In this document: positions 52,678 through 61,407 of the stretch, piece by piece
Position numbering within the stretch: the first letter of the stretch is position 1
How the letters are laid out: every line of letters begins with the position of its first letter
Assembly: GCA_046726275.1 (NCBI GenBank)
Contig: JBKPAF010000014.1
Location: forward strand, 1 to 64,000
Direction: 5' to 3'
DNA length: 64,000 bases
Source: DASXTW01 sp046726275
GTDB lineage: Bacteria; Actinomycetota; UBA4738
Translations under genes and position numbers: made by a program
The notes under the pieces: generated by a model
What the model saw: only the letters and a program-made list of their open reading frames with translations
Databases searched by the model: none
What the model was told of the DNA's origin: nothing

Positions 52678-53685
52678 TCAGGCAGGCTGGGCAGGAGGTG
52701 CGGGCCGCCACAAGGCCATGAGGGCGATCGCCCCCAGGACGCCTGCCAGAGCGCCGACCCACCACGTCCAGCGCGATCCTGCCGGAGCCAGCACCGACGC
52801 CCTGGGCGGCCCGCCGCCATCGATCGACAGGTCGTAGCCGATGGCACCGGCCGGGGTGTGAAGGGTCATCGCGGTCAGCCACATGCCCTCCGCCGGGAGC
52901 CACTCCATGCCCTCGTCCGACCGCAGGTCCTGGAGGAGCGCCGGATTCGCCTGCCGGTAGGCCCGCAGTTTCATGCCGGGCATGTCCCAGATCTGGGGGC
53001 TCAACGAGGGAGCGTGATCGGTCAGCACGAACAGATCCGCGTCCACGATCTCGGTAGCGATCTTGCCTAGGGCCAGGATCTGAAGGGGGATCCACGGAGC
53101 CTTGAGAGGAATGGTGAAGTGGATGGTCTGTCCCTGGCCTTCCACCAGGCCACGCTTCAGCGCCTCCACCCCGTCGAACTTGGCCAGGGCGAACACCGCG
53201 CCACTCGAGGAGTACCGCCCGAGGACCTTCGGGGTGTCCGACGTGAGGTCGAACCCGTGCTTCCTGGCCCACGCCGCGACGTCCCGTCCGCCCCCTCGAA
53301 CGACCGTGATGTCGAGCGCCTCGATCCGGATCTGCTGGAGGACCTGAACGTCAGCGGCCGCCGGGGCCACCGACCGGAGCGCGCCGAACTCGACGGGGTT
53401 GATCTCCCGCTCCAGCCGTTCCAGGGTCCAGCCCCCGCCCTTCTCGATCTTCAAAGGCACCCCGGGCAACGGGATGATGTAGCCGAAGCTCGAGGCGTTG
53501 CCACCGAAGGCGAATCCCGTCACGTAGTGCTCGTACCCGTTGTGCCAGGCCGAGAGCGTGGTGGCCTTGCGCAGGACCTCGGCGTGGCCAGGAGCGATCA
53601 GCCCCCCACAGGCGAGCGCCGCACCCGACCCGAGGACCAGGAAGGCGAGCGCGAGGACAGGGGCCAGAAGGAACCGGCGAGCCAT
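52678..53685 (-). CDS. DUF2330 secreted, membrane-anchored protein
   Basis: 335 residues: signal peptide ending ALACGG (the ACGG-L start is the DUF2330 hallmark), a large extracellular domain with YVTGFAFGGNASSFGYIIPLPGVPLKIE, and a C-terminal membrane anchor (WWVGALAGVLGAIALMALW). Family function is unknown; such proteins are common in Actinobacteria and Myxobacteria. ATG 53685 has a GGGAGG site. It precedes the Asp-box gene on the same strand by 45 bp. Confidence 0.85.
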   Translation of the reverse strand: MARRFLLAPVLALAFLVLGSGAALACGGLIAPGHAEVLRKATTLSAWHNGYEHYVTGFAFGGNASSFGYIIPLPGVPLKIEKGGGWTLERLEREINPVEFGALRSVAPAAADVQVLQQIRIEALDITVVRGGGRDVAAWARKHGFDLTSDTPKVLGRYSSSGAVFALAKFDGVEALKRGLVEGQGQTIHFTIPLKAPWIPLQILALGKIATEIVDADLFVLTDHAPSLSPQIWDMPGMKLRAYRQANPALLQDLRSDEGMEWLPAEGMWLTAMTLHTPAGAIGYDLSIDGGGPPRASVLAPAGSRWTWWVGALAGVLGAIALMALWRPAPPAQPA

Positions 53686-53755
53686 GGGGGCCTCCCTTCG
53701 AAGCAGGCGAGCGGTTTCGCTCGGATTTCCCAGCTTCGACGGACCCGCGATGCAG

Positions 53756-53761
53756 TAGGGT
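53756..53761 (+). promoter_or_regulatory. Leaderless-type -10 box of the NERD-like gene
   Basis: TAGGGT ends 8 nt before GTG 53770. Confidence 0.45.
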
Positions 53762-53769
53762 TCCCGCCC

Positions 53770-54510
53770 GTGAAGTTCTTCCCCACAGGTTTCAAGCGGA
53801 CCCGATGCGAGTCCGATGACTGTGAAGGGATGATCTCACCGGTCAGAGCCACAGATGCCTTCCGCCAATCGGCCATTCGGTTTCTGGCGTGCATCGCGGC
53901 CCTGTCCGTAGCCGGACTGGCCCTGGTCCTGACCAATCCCGCCTGGTGGCCCGTCTCCATGGTGACCGCGGGCTCGATCCCGCTCGTGTATCACCTGGCC
54001 GGACTTGGGAAGCACCGGGCCGGCGGTTCCTTCGCCGCGATGGGTGTCATGGAACGACTGGGACTCGCCGGTTACTCCATCTGGCACGACGTGTCCGTCG
54101 GGGACCGCGTGGTCGCCCACGTCGTGGTCGGTCCGACCGGGGTGTTCTCCATCTCGAACGTGAACTGGTCAGGGCGGTTCCTCGTGACGAGCGAGGGCAC
54201 GCTGCGCCACACCCGAGGAGACGTCGGCGGCCTGGCGTGGGAGGCCAGCAGGGACCTCGTAGCCATCAAGACCAGATTGCGAGCGGTGGGCCTCAGGAGG
54301 ATCCCGGTACGAGCCGTGATCGCGGCAACCCGGGCGGGAATGCCCCGGGGCCCGATCGACGCCGGGCAGGCCGCGTTCATGCGCATGGACGACGTTGCCT
54401 CCTACGTGCTCTTCGCGACTCCCTCCCTCGCCCCCCAGCAGGTCGCCCGGGCCATCGCCGCGTTCGAAGGCGAAGAACCCACCGAGCGGACCCGCCCCAG
54501 CCGCGGCTAG
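53770..54510 (+). CDS. Membrane protein with NERD (nuclease-related) domain
   Basis: About 246 residues: two hydrophobic segments (about 36-75) followed by a NERD-like domain (MERLGLAGYSIWHDVSVGDRVVAHVVVGPTGVFSI, then a W-S-G-R-F strand and R-A-V-I-A). NERD domains resemble archaeal Holliday-junction-type nucleases, but their function in bacteria is mostly unknown. The GD and V-V-G-P-T-G residues are typical. GTG 53770 matches a leaderless promoter; ATG 53830 is an alternative start. Confidence 0.7.
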   Translation: MKFFPTGFKRTRCESDDCEGMISPVRATDAFRQSAIRFLACIAALSVAGLALVLTNPAWWPVSMVTAGSIPLVYHLAGLGKHRAGGSFAAMGVMERLGLAGYSIWHDVSVGDRVVAHVVVGPTGVFSISNVNWSGRFLVTSEGTLRHTRGDVGGLAWEASRDLVAIKTRLRAVGLRRIPVRAVIAATRAGMPRGPIDAGQAAFMRMDDVASYVLFATPSLAPQQVARAIAAFEGEEPTERTRPSRG

Positions 54511-54573
54511 TCCGCCGCGGCTGGTCCCCCGCCGGCTTGCTCCAGACCTTCCCGATCGGCCACGCTTTGCGTC

Positions 54574-55293
54574 ATGGTCAGCCGGTCAACGCCGGTCCGT
54601 GCGGCCGTCATTGACTTCGACGGGACGATCTGCCCTCACGACGTGTCCGAGGAGCTTCTGGCCGAATTCGCCACGCCCGAGTGGTGGGAGATCGACCTGG
54701 AGTTCCAGCGGGGCGAGATCGGGTCCCGGGAATGCCTGGTCCGCCAAGGCGCACTCCTCTCCGGGACGAAGGACGCCATGCTGGAGTTCGCGCTCGACCG
54801 GTTCACCCTGGAGCCCTCGTTCCGGCCGTTCGTGGAGTGGTCCCGCCGTGCTGGCGTAGACGTGGTCGTCGCCAGCGATGGGTTCGGGTTCTATGTGGAA
54901 CCGATGCTGAGGGCTGCCGGTGTCGACGGGGTGACGCTCTACACCAACGAAGGGTCCCTCGGAAATGGCGGGCCGCCCCGGTTCTCCTTCCCCAAGGCCC
55001 ATCCGATCTGCGTCGGGTGCGGGACTTGCAAGATGCTGGTGGTTCTCCGGAGCCGCGAGCGGCGCGGCCCGGTGGCGTTCGTGGGAGAGGGCCACAGCGA
55101 TCGATACGGCGCGCTGTACTCGGACCTGGTATTCGCGAAGAAGGACCTCGTCGACATCTGCATGCGTGATGGCATTCCGTTCACCGTGTGGGAGACCTTC
55201 GACGACATCCGCACAGGGCTGGAGGAAGTGGCCGACCTACCCGGCCCGGTCGCGCCCGAGACCTGCCCCGGCTGGACCTGGCCTGGCGCGTAA
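54574..55293 (+). CDS. HAD-family phosphatase, MtnX-like
   Basis: 239-residue HAD-IB phosphatase. Nucleophile motif VIDFDGTICPHD, motif II VVVASDGFGFYV, motif III lysine (FPKAHPICVGCGTCK), motif IV VGEGHSDRYGALYSDLVFAK. The order and the CGTCK segment resemble MtnX (2-hydroxy-3-keto-5-methylthiopentenyl-1-phosphate phosphatase, methionine salvage), but no other mtn gene is nearby, so the substrate is uncertain. ATG 54574, with a CACGCT box 7 nt upstream. Confidence 0.78.
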   Translation: MVSRSTPVRAAVIDFDGTICPHDVSEELLAEFATPEWWEIDLEFQRGEIGSRECLVRQGALLSGTKDAMLEFALDRFTLEPSFRPFVEWSRRAGVDVVVASDGFGFYVEPMLRAAGVDGVTLYTNEGSLGNGGPPRFSFPKAHPICVGCGTCKMLVVLRSRERRGPVAFVGEGHSDRYGALYSDLVFAKKDLVDICMRDGIPFTVWETFDDIRTGLEEVADLPGPVAPETCPGWTWPGA

Positions 55294-55296
55294 GAG

Positions 55297-57219
55297 CTAG
55301 GCGTCGGCTTCGGCGCGCACGTTCCCCAGCCAGCTTTCGTAGAGCGAGGCGTAGACCCCGCCCATGTCCACCAGCTCGGCGTGGGTTCCCCTCTCGACGA
55401 TCCGGCCCTCCCGGAACACCAGGACTTCCTCGGCCGCCTCCGCGGTCGACAGCCGGTGGGCGATGGTGACAGTGGTCCGGCCCTCGGACAATCGCGACAG
55501 CGCGTCGGCCAGAGCCCGCTCGGTCTCGGGGTCCACGGCCGACGTGGCCTCGTCCAGGATCAGCAACCCCGGATTCCCCATCTGGGCCCGAGCCAGCGCC
55601 ACGAGCTGACGCTCGCCGACCGACAGGTTCTCGCCACGCTCGCCGACGGGCGTATCCAGTCCCCGGGGAAGGCTCCTGACCCACTCTCCCAGGCCCAGAG
55701 ACTCGAACGAGGCCTCGACGTCCTGGTCGGTCGAGCCCTCCTTTCCGTAGCGCACGTTCTCCCGGACGGTGGCGTCGAACAGGAACCCATCCTGGGGCAC
55801 CATCCTGATGGCGGCGCGCCGAGACTCCGGCGCCACCTCGCGCAGGTCCACTCCGCCCACCAGGATGCGGCCGCCTACCGGATCGGCCAGGCGGCACAGG
55901 AGCTTCGCGAACGTGGTCTTCCCGTGGCCCGTCTCGCCCACTACGGCGATGTGCGACCCCGCCCGGAGGTCGACGTCGATCCCCCGCAGGACGATGCCGC
56001 CTCCGTCCGGGTAGCCGTAGCGGAGTGCCTCCGTCCGGACGGTCAGCGGATCCTCGGGGAGCTTCACGCCGGGTGAGGGCTCCACTAACTCGACGGGGAT
56101 ATCCAGCAGCCCCAGCACCTTTCGCCACCCCGCGATGGCCTGCTGCGTCAGGTCGAAGGTCTCCGATAGCTCCGAGAGGGGCTGGACGAATAGGCTCACC
56201 AGGAAGATGAACGCCACCAGGTCACCCAGGGACAGGCCCCAGCTTGGCCCGAACCAGGCGCCGACGGCGACGGCGGCCGCCACCGCGGCCGCCCCGAACA
56301 GGTCGGCCATGGGGAAGATCGAGGCCATGTACCGGGCAGCGTGCATCTCGGCCTTGTACCGCTGCCGGATGGCCATCTTGACTCGCCGGTTCGTCCGTTC
56401 CTCCAGCCCGTAAGCCCGGACCACGGCGGCGCCCATCAGGCTCTCCGAGATCTCCGAAAGCGTCTCACCGACCCGGGTCCGCACGACGTCGTAGGCCCCC
56501 TGCATGCCCTTCTGCATGAGCCGGAGGATCAGGAACAACGGGGAGATCACGGCGAGCACGACGAGGCCGAGCTGCCACGAGTAGATCAGCATGACCACGG
56601 CTGTTCCGAGCATCAGCGCGGAGCTGGTGATCCAGGCGATCCCGCCCCACTCCAGGAACTGGAAGAGGATGTCGATGTCGGCGGTGACCCGGGACACGAA
56701 GGCCCCCCGCCGCTCCGCGCTCTGCTCCGCGATGCTTAGCTCGTGGATGTGGGCGAACGCCTTAACCCGCAGGCTGGCCAGCGAGTTCTCGGTCGCCCGG
56801 ACCATTCGCTGGAAGGTCAGCCGGCCGGCGAAGTAGACCCCGACCACGAGGACGGCCGCGATCGCGCAGGCACCGTACACGAACCGTGGAAGGAACCCCT
56901 GGGGCCCGGTCAGCCCCTTGTCCAGGATCTGCTGGATGAGGATGGGGATGAGCAACCGGCCGGCGGTCATCGCCATGGCCATGGCGATGGTGAAGCCGAT
57001 CCCCGCCTTCAGCTCGGGCGTGGCCCGAAGACCCCTTCGGATAAGCGCGACGGCGCCTTCGATGGGTGGCCCGATCTGCTCTTCGTCTGCGGGCGTGGTC
57101 GGCCTGGGCTCCTCCCATCCGTCCGGCCCGTGAGCCCACCTTTCCTCATCCCGCCGGCGCCCGACGTGACCGCCGCCCTCGTCCTGATGGTTCACGCGTT
57201 CGCGCTCTTCGTGCTTCAT
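55297..57219 (-). CDS. ABC exporter half-transporter, consensus-site partner
   Basis: 640-residue type IV ABC exporter with six membrane segments (about 80-350) and C-terminal ATPase. Walker A GETGHGKTT, Walker B LLILDEATSAVDP with catalytic Glu, and switch His in TIAHRLST are intact, but the signature reads LSVGERQ instead of LSGGQ. It overlaps the upstream exporter gene by 4 nt, so the two should form a heterodimer in which this subunit supplies catalysis at the functional site. A charged 60-residue N-terminal extension is present. Substrate (drug, lipid or siderophore) unknown. Confidence 0.9.
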   Translation of the reverse strand: MKHEERERVNHQDEGGGHVGRRRDEERWAHGPDGWEEPRPTTPADEEQIGPPIEGAVALIRRGLRATPELKAGIGFTIAMAMAMTAGRLLIPILIQQILDKGLTGPQGFLPRFVYGACAIAAVLVVGVYFAGRLTFQRMVRATENSLASLRVKAFAHIHELSIAEQSAERRGAFVSRVTADIDILFQFLEWGGIAWITSSALMLGTAVVMLIYSWQLGLVVLAVISPLFLILRLMQKGMQGAYDVVRTRVGETLSEISESLMGAAVVRAYGLEERTNRRVKMAIRQRYKAEMHAARYMASIFPMADLFGAAAVAAAVAVGAWFGPSWGLSLGDLVAFIFLVSLFVQPLSELSETFDLTQQAIAGWRKVLGLLDIPVELVEPSPGVKLPEDPLTVRTEALRYGYPDGGGIVLRGIDVDLRAGSHIAVVGETGHGKTTFAKLLCRLADPVGGRILVGGVDLREVAPESRRAAIRMVPQDGFLFDATVRENVRYGKEGSTDQDVEASFESLGLGEWVRSLPRGLDTPVGERGENLSVGERQLVALARAQMGNPGLLILDEATSAVDPETERALADALSRLSEGRTTVTIAHRLSTAEAAEEVLVFREGRIVERGTHAELVDMGGVYASLYESWLGNVRAEADA

Positions 57220-58970
57220 GCCGCACCCCGCTCGTACGCAGAGACCATGGCCAGGTAGGCCGGGTGGGCCAGGAGCTGGACGTGCGTGCCCTCGGCCTCG
57301 ATGCGGCCCTCGTCGAGGAACAGGACCCGGTCGGCCAGGCTGATCGTGGAGACGCGGTAGGCGATGACGAACAACGTGGTGTCCAGGTCACGCCGCAGAC
57401 CCTCCAGGATCGCCGCCTCGACCGTGGGATCGACGGATGATGTAGCGTCGTCCAAGATCAGCAACCTCGGCTTCCGAACGAGGGCCCGGGCCAGGGCCAG
57501 CCGCTGCCGCTGGCCGCCGGAGAGCGTCACGCCTCGCTCGCCGAGCACGGTGTCGAGGCCTTTAGGGAGCTCGCCAACGAATCCTTCGGCCTGGGCCAGC
57601 CGAAGCGCCTCCCAGATCTCCTTGTCCGATACCTGGAGGTCGAGGGCCACGTTCTCCCGGACCGTCCTGGCGAACAGGAAGCTCTCCTGGAATACGATCG
57701 CGGCCGATCTACGGAGGGCCTCCGGGGCCATGCGCCTCAGGTCGACGCCGGCCAGCCGGATGGAGCCGGCCTCCGGGTCGGCCAGGCGCACGAGCAGGTG
57801 GGCCAAAGTGCTCTTGCCCGATCCGGTGGGCCCGACCAGGGCCACCGACTCGTTCGGAGCCACGTCGAAGGACAGGTCCTCGAGGACGCGATTGCCATCG
57901 TAGGCGAAGGACACCGATCGAACGGACACCTCGCTCGGCCCCTCGGGGTGCGGCACGCGGTCGACCGCGGGAGCAAGGCTGATCGGCTCGACAAAGACCT
58001 CCTGGATCCGCTCCCGTCCCACCACCGCCCGGGGGACGTCGGAGAGCACGAACCCGATCAAGCGCAGGGGGAAGGCCAGCAGCTCGAAGAGGCTGACGAA
58101 CTGGACCAGGGTGCCGATAGTGATGGCCCCGGTGGAGACCCGCCACGACCCCACGGCGATCAGCACGATGATCCCGATCCCCGGGATGGCCTCGAAGGCG
58201 GGCTCGAAGGCAGCACGGAGCCTGCCCATCCGGACGCGCTCCTCCCGAAGCGCCGTGGCCCGCTCCCTCAGCCGCTCGACCTCGGCTCGTTCCCGGCCCA
58301 GCGTCTTGACCATGAGCGCGCCGTCGATGCTCTCGTGGGCTACGGCGGAGACGTCGCCGATCCGCTCCTGAGCCTTCGTGGCCGGATCCTCCACCCTGGC
58401 CGTATAGATGCGATTGATCACGGCCAGGCCGGGCAGCACCAGGATGCCGACCACAGCCAAGAACAGGTCGGTCACGAGAAGGGCAATCGTCGCGAACACC
58501 ACCAGGAGCACGACCGCCAGCGACCACGGCAGCGGGTGGATCACGTCGATGGCGGCCTGGACGTCTGCCTCGGCGTGCGCCATGAGCTCACCGGTCGGGC
58601 GGCTCCGGTGGTAGGCGAGGGGTAGGGCCTGGTACTGGTCCACAACCCGGTTGGTGAGGGTCATCCGCATGCGGCTCCCCGTCATCCCGGCGAAGTACCT
58701 GCGCATGATGATCCCGGCCGCCCGGATGAGCCCGACCGCCATGATGGCCACCACACCCCACACGATCGTCTCCGGCTCGACTCCTCCCTGCTCGAACGCG
58801 GGCACGAGCACTCGGTCGGTGATTCGGCCCAGCACGATCGTGCTGGCGACGGTCATGCCGGCATAGATCGTCGCCCCCGTCACCGCGATGGCGAACGGCA
58901 GCGGGTGCGTGGCGATATAGGAACCGATGATGCGCAAACCGCGCATGAAGACGCTGCGTTGTTCCTTCAT
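57216..58970 (-). CDS. ABC exporter half-transporter, degenerate-site partner
   Basis: 584-residue partner of the preceding entry, six membrane segments then ATPase. Signature is canonical (VTLSGGQRQRLALARAL) and Walker A is GPTGSGKST, but Walker B ends LILDDATSSVD (Asp for catalytic Glu) and the switch histidine is Tyr (IAYRVST). With the LSVGE of its partner this gives one degenerate and one intact site, as in TM287/288. ATG 58970 is preceded by CCAGGAGCA; upstream in-frame reading is non-conserved. First gene of the pair. Confidence 0.9.
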   Translation of the reverse strand: MKEQRSVFMRGLRIIGSYIATHPLPFAIAVTGATIYAGMTVASTIVLGRITDRVLVPAFEQGGVEPETIVWGVVAIMAVGLIRAAGIIMRRYFAGMTGSRMRMTLTNRVVDQYQALPLAYHRSRPTGELMAHAEADVQAAIDVIHPLPWSLAVVLLVVFATIALLVTDLFLAVVGILVLPGLAVINRIYTARVEDPATKAQERIGDVSAVAHESIDGALMVKTLGRERAEVERLRERATALREERVRMGRLRAAFEPAFEAIPGIGIIVLIAVGSWRVSTGAITIGTLVQFVSLFELLAFPLRLIGFVLSDVPRAVVGRERIQEVFVEPISLAPAVDRVPHPEGPSEVSVRSVSFAYDGNRVLEDLSFDVAPNESVALVGPTGSGKSTLAHLLVRLADPEAGSIRLAGVDLRRMAPEALRRSAAIVFQESFLFARTVRENVALDLQVSDKEIWEALRLAQAEGFVGELPKGLDTVLGERGVTLSGGQRQRLALARALVRKPRLLILDDATSSVDPTVEAAILEGLRRDLDTTLFVIAYRVSTISLADRVLFLDEGRIEAEGTHVQLLAHPAYLAMVSAYERGAA

Positions 58971-59135
58971 TGTTCGTGCTCCTGGCCCGGGGTGGGGCGG
59001 AGGGTTTCGGACAGCCCAAAGGGGACCTGGGAGACCCGGCCGGCGGCATTCCAATGATACGCACGTTTCGGGGTTCCTTTCCACCCCTCCTGTCGTGCTC
59101 GGAACCCCTCTTTCCCCCACTCGGCGAGGCTCTGC

Positions 59136-59141
59136 TAGCGT
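59136..59141 (+). promoter_or_regulatory. -10 box upstream of the sugar-dehydrogenase-like gene
   Basis: TAGCGT ends 9 nt before a GTG at 59151, which would make a leaderless start; a stronger ribosome-binding site favours ATG 59187 (leader of about 35 nt). Confidence 0.4.
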
Positions 59142-59186
59142 CTGCGTTCCGTGACCGCCCCGTCGAACCGGAGGAGGGCCTCAGCC

Positions 59187-60266
59187 ATGATCCGACGATC
59201 GATCGTGCTCGCGCCCGTGCTCGTCCTGATCCTGGCCCTGCTCGGTCCCCCTGCCGCCTCGGCGCGCCAGGGCGGGATCGACGCGATCGGGGCCACCCCG
59301 ATCGTCACCGGACTGGAATTCCCTGCGGCCTTCACCGTCGGCGCGGACCGAAGGGTCTACTACGGCGAGCGCTTCACCGGCGAACTGCGCATCTTCAACC
59401 CGGCCAACGGCTCGGACATCCACTGGGCCACCATCCCTAATGTGACCAGCGGAGGTGAGCGGGGCCTGCTCGGTCTCCAGCTCATCCCGGGATCGACACA
59501 CCTCGTGGGGTACGTCTTCGCCACCCGGTTGGTGGGCGGAGTCCCGACGAACCAGATCATCCGGGTCGCCGCGTTCCTGCAGGTGATCTTCTCTAGCAAC
59601 ACGCAATCCCAGTTCAACCACAACGGCGGGCGCATCCTGTTCGGACCCGACGGGAATCTGTACGCAGTCATCGGCGACGCCCAGAACCCGGGCAATTCCC
59701 AGGACCTCAATAGACATGCGGGCAAGATCCTGCGGATGACTCCGAGCGGCGGTGTCCCTGGCGACAACCCCTTTCCCGGGAACCTCGCCTGGTCGTTCGG
59801 GATCCGTAACTCGTTCGGATTCACCTTCGATCCGCTGACCGGCCGGATGTGGGAGACGGAGAACGGCCCGGAGTGCAACGACGAGCTCAACCTGATCGAG
59901 AGCGGGAAGAACTACGCTTGGGGACCGCGAGCTACCTGCGCGACCCCACCGCCTCCGCCTGCCAACACTAACCAGGATGGGCCGAACCCGGTGATGCCGC
60001 TGGCGTGGTTCAATCCGACCACCGCCCCGACGGGTACCGCGTTCTGCGTCGGCTGCGGCATCCCATCGGCCGAGGGGAACATGTTCTTCGCGGCCTTCAA
60101 CACGAGGGTGATCACGAAGGTCGTCCTGAACGCTCAGCGCACGGGGATCGTGTCGATGGAGCCCGTGTACACGCATCCGCGCCAGATCCTGGGTATGGAA
60201 CGCGGACCGGACAGTGCCGTCTACTTCAGCGACACCCAGGGGATCTACAAGCTCGTCGAGAACTGA
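59187..60266 (+). CDS. Secreted glucose/sorbosone dehydrogenase-type beta-propeller
   Basis: 359 residues with a signal peptide (MIRRSIVLAPVLVLILALLG, cleavage near ASA-RQ) and a PQQ-sugar-dehydrogenase-like propeller: ERGLLGLQL, FNHNGGRILFGPDGNLY, AGKILRMTPSGGVPGDNPF, WSFGIRNSFGFTFDPLTGRMWETENGP. These are family hallmarks, though soluble bacterial members often do not use PQQ. ATG 59187 with GAGGAGGG at 59171-59178 is favoured; GTG 59151 is the alternative. It has an even number of cysteines near residue 250-290 (TCAT, CVGCG). Confidence 0.83.
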   Translation: MIRRSIVLAPVLVLILALLGPPAASARQGGIDAIGATPIVTGLEFPAAFTVGADRRVYYGERFTGELRIFNPANGSDIHWATIPNVTSGGERGLLGLQLIPGSTHLVGYVFATRLVGGVPTNQIIRVAAFLQVIFSSNTQSQFNHNGGRILFGPDGNLYAVIGDAQNPGNSQDLNRHAGKILRMTPSGGVPGDNPFPGNLAWSFGIRNSFGFTFDPLTGRMWETENGPECNDELNLIESGKNYAWGPRATCATPPPPPANTNQDGPNPVMPLAWFNPTTAPTGTAFCVGCGIPSAEGNMFFAAFNTRVITKVVLNAQRTGIVSMEPVYTHPRQILGMERGPDSAVYFSDTQGIYKLVEN

Positions 60267-60569
60267 TTCCGCAAGCCTGGCGTCGCAGACCTCGACGGCC
60301 GCCTGCTCCTCTCAGAGATCGTCGCAGACAGTTCCAGACGGGCGACGAGGTCTCAGGCCGCACCGATCCTCATCAGTGTGCACACATCTCCGGGTCGATT
60401 ACGATTGGAGGTGACAGACCACCGCGACTTCGATCTCACTGCGGAAACCGCCGAGGAGCTGCTGTTTTCGATGAGGGGCTGCGATTCGTGAACCAAGGTG
60501 ACCGATGACAGGGGACCTTTGTCCCAGGGAGGCATCTGTGCGGAATACGATCTCACCAGATCCTGAATC
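60267..60569. other. 303-bp intergenic region without a supported gene
   Basis: Between the sugar-dehydrogenase-like gene and the chrB-like gene. I see no RNA gene, repeat or terminator. A 26-codon frame (60411-60491, GTG start after TTGGAG) has no recognisable content and is not called. Confidence 0.5.
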
Positions 60570-61013
60570 GTGAAGTGGGTCACCAGAGAACGCCCCAAGA
60601 CCGATCGCATCGCCTGCCCGTGGCTCATCCGCAGGTTCATCGATCCCGAAGCAGAGATCCTCTACGTTCCGGCTGATAGGGTCCTCGAGGTGGCGTCCCG
60701 CGAAGACGCCCGCTCCTTCGATGCGCCGAATGCTCGCTACACGCATCGAGATGGACTCTGTACGTTCGAGGTCTTGATCGAGGAGTTCGACCTGGCCGAG
60801 GACCCGGCCCTTAGCCGACTGGCCCGAATCGTCCACGCGGCGGACGTCCGAGAGGACCTCGGCACCGATCCACTCGGTCCGGGGCTGCTCGCGATCGGAG
60901 AGGGCGGCTTGCTAGCCGAAGGGGACGACCAGCGGCTCTTGGACCGCGGTTCCTTCGTGTACGACGCCCTCTACGAGTGGTGCCGCATCCACGTGGACGA
61001 TGAGGAGAGCTGA
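60570..61013 (+). CDS. ChrB C-terminal-domain protein (chromate resistance-related)
   Basis: 147 residues matching the ChrB C-terminal domain alone: WVTRERPKTDRIACPWLIRRFIDPEAEILYV, FDAPNARYTHRDGLCTFEVLIEEF, LARIVHAADVREDLG and ALYEWCRIH. In chromate operons ChrB is a sensor-regulator, and this domain also appears in stand-alone oxidoreductase-like proteins. No chromate transporter (chrA) is nearby. GTG 60570 is the start; it is convergent with the selenoprotein gene, whose readthrough stop lies 16 bp away. Confidence 0.83.
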   Translation: MKWVTRERPKTDRIACPWLIRRFIDPEAEILYVPADRVLEVASREDARSFDAPNARYTHRDGLCTFEVLIEEFDLAEDPALSRLARIVHAADVREDLGTDPLGPGLLAIGEGGLLAEGDDQRLLDRGSFVYDALYEWCRIHVDDEES

Positions 61014-61029
61014 ACTCGGGGTCACCGAG

Positions 61030-61392
61030 TCAGAAGGTCACCGTGCTCCGCTCCGCCGCCATCTGCGAGAACTTCACGGGATCCATGAACTGCCCGTTCT
61101 TGTTCTGGAAGTCGTCAGGGGTCACCCCACGGGCGACCGAGCAGGCCCCTCATATATAGATGGGGATGCCCGCCGAAATGGTCTTGTCCAGCAACTCGGC
61201 GAGCGGTGGGAAACCAACGCCAACGACGGCCTTAGCCACGTCGTCCTTCATCAGGTAGACACCCTCGCCGATGAGGCCGATCTGCACGTCGATGTCTGCC
61301 GACTTCGCCCCGAGAGCGAGCAAGAAAGGGAGTACAGCTTGGGTCGGATCGTTCGATCCATGGAGCCCGACATAGAACAGCTTGTTGGCCAT
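61030..61392 (-). CDS. DsrE-family selenoprotein (UGA-encoded Sec81)
   Basis: A 120-residue DsrE/DsrF-type protein if the in-frame TGA at 61150-61152 is read as selenocysteine. Before it lie 80 residues typical of the family (MANKLFYVGLHGSNDPTQAV, IGEGVYLMKDDV, GFPPLAELLDK, IPIYI); after it, GACSVARGVTPDDF, MDPVKFSQMAAE and a terminal VTF. Cysteine homologues have I-Y-V-C-G-x-C-x-x-A-R-G at this place, so Sec81 replaces the first Cys of a C-x-x-C (U-G-A-C84). Such proteins carry or reduce sulfur. ATG 61392 has an AAGGAG site; tusA-like lies 15 bp upstream. Without readthrough the protein would lack its active-site motif. A base error (TGC/TGT to TGA) is the main alternative. Confidence 0.88.
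61120..61138 (-). promoter_or_regulatory. Bacterial SECIS candidate
   Basis: On the mRNA, starting 11 nt after the UGA, GGTCGCCC pairs with GGGTGACC (8 bp, one G-U) around a GTG loop. The loop starts 19 nt past the UGA, inside the accepted 16-37-nt range for bacterial SECIS, and its first base is G as expected. Confidence 0.7.
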
Positions 61393-61407
61393 CCCGTCTC
61401 CTTCCCC

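Noticed and set aside
60411..60491. Small ORF of 26 codons upstream of chrB-like
   Set aside because: Too short, no recognisable sequence and no spacing that supports a start.
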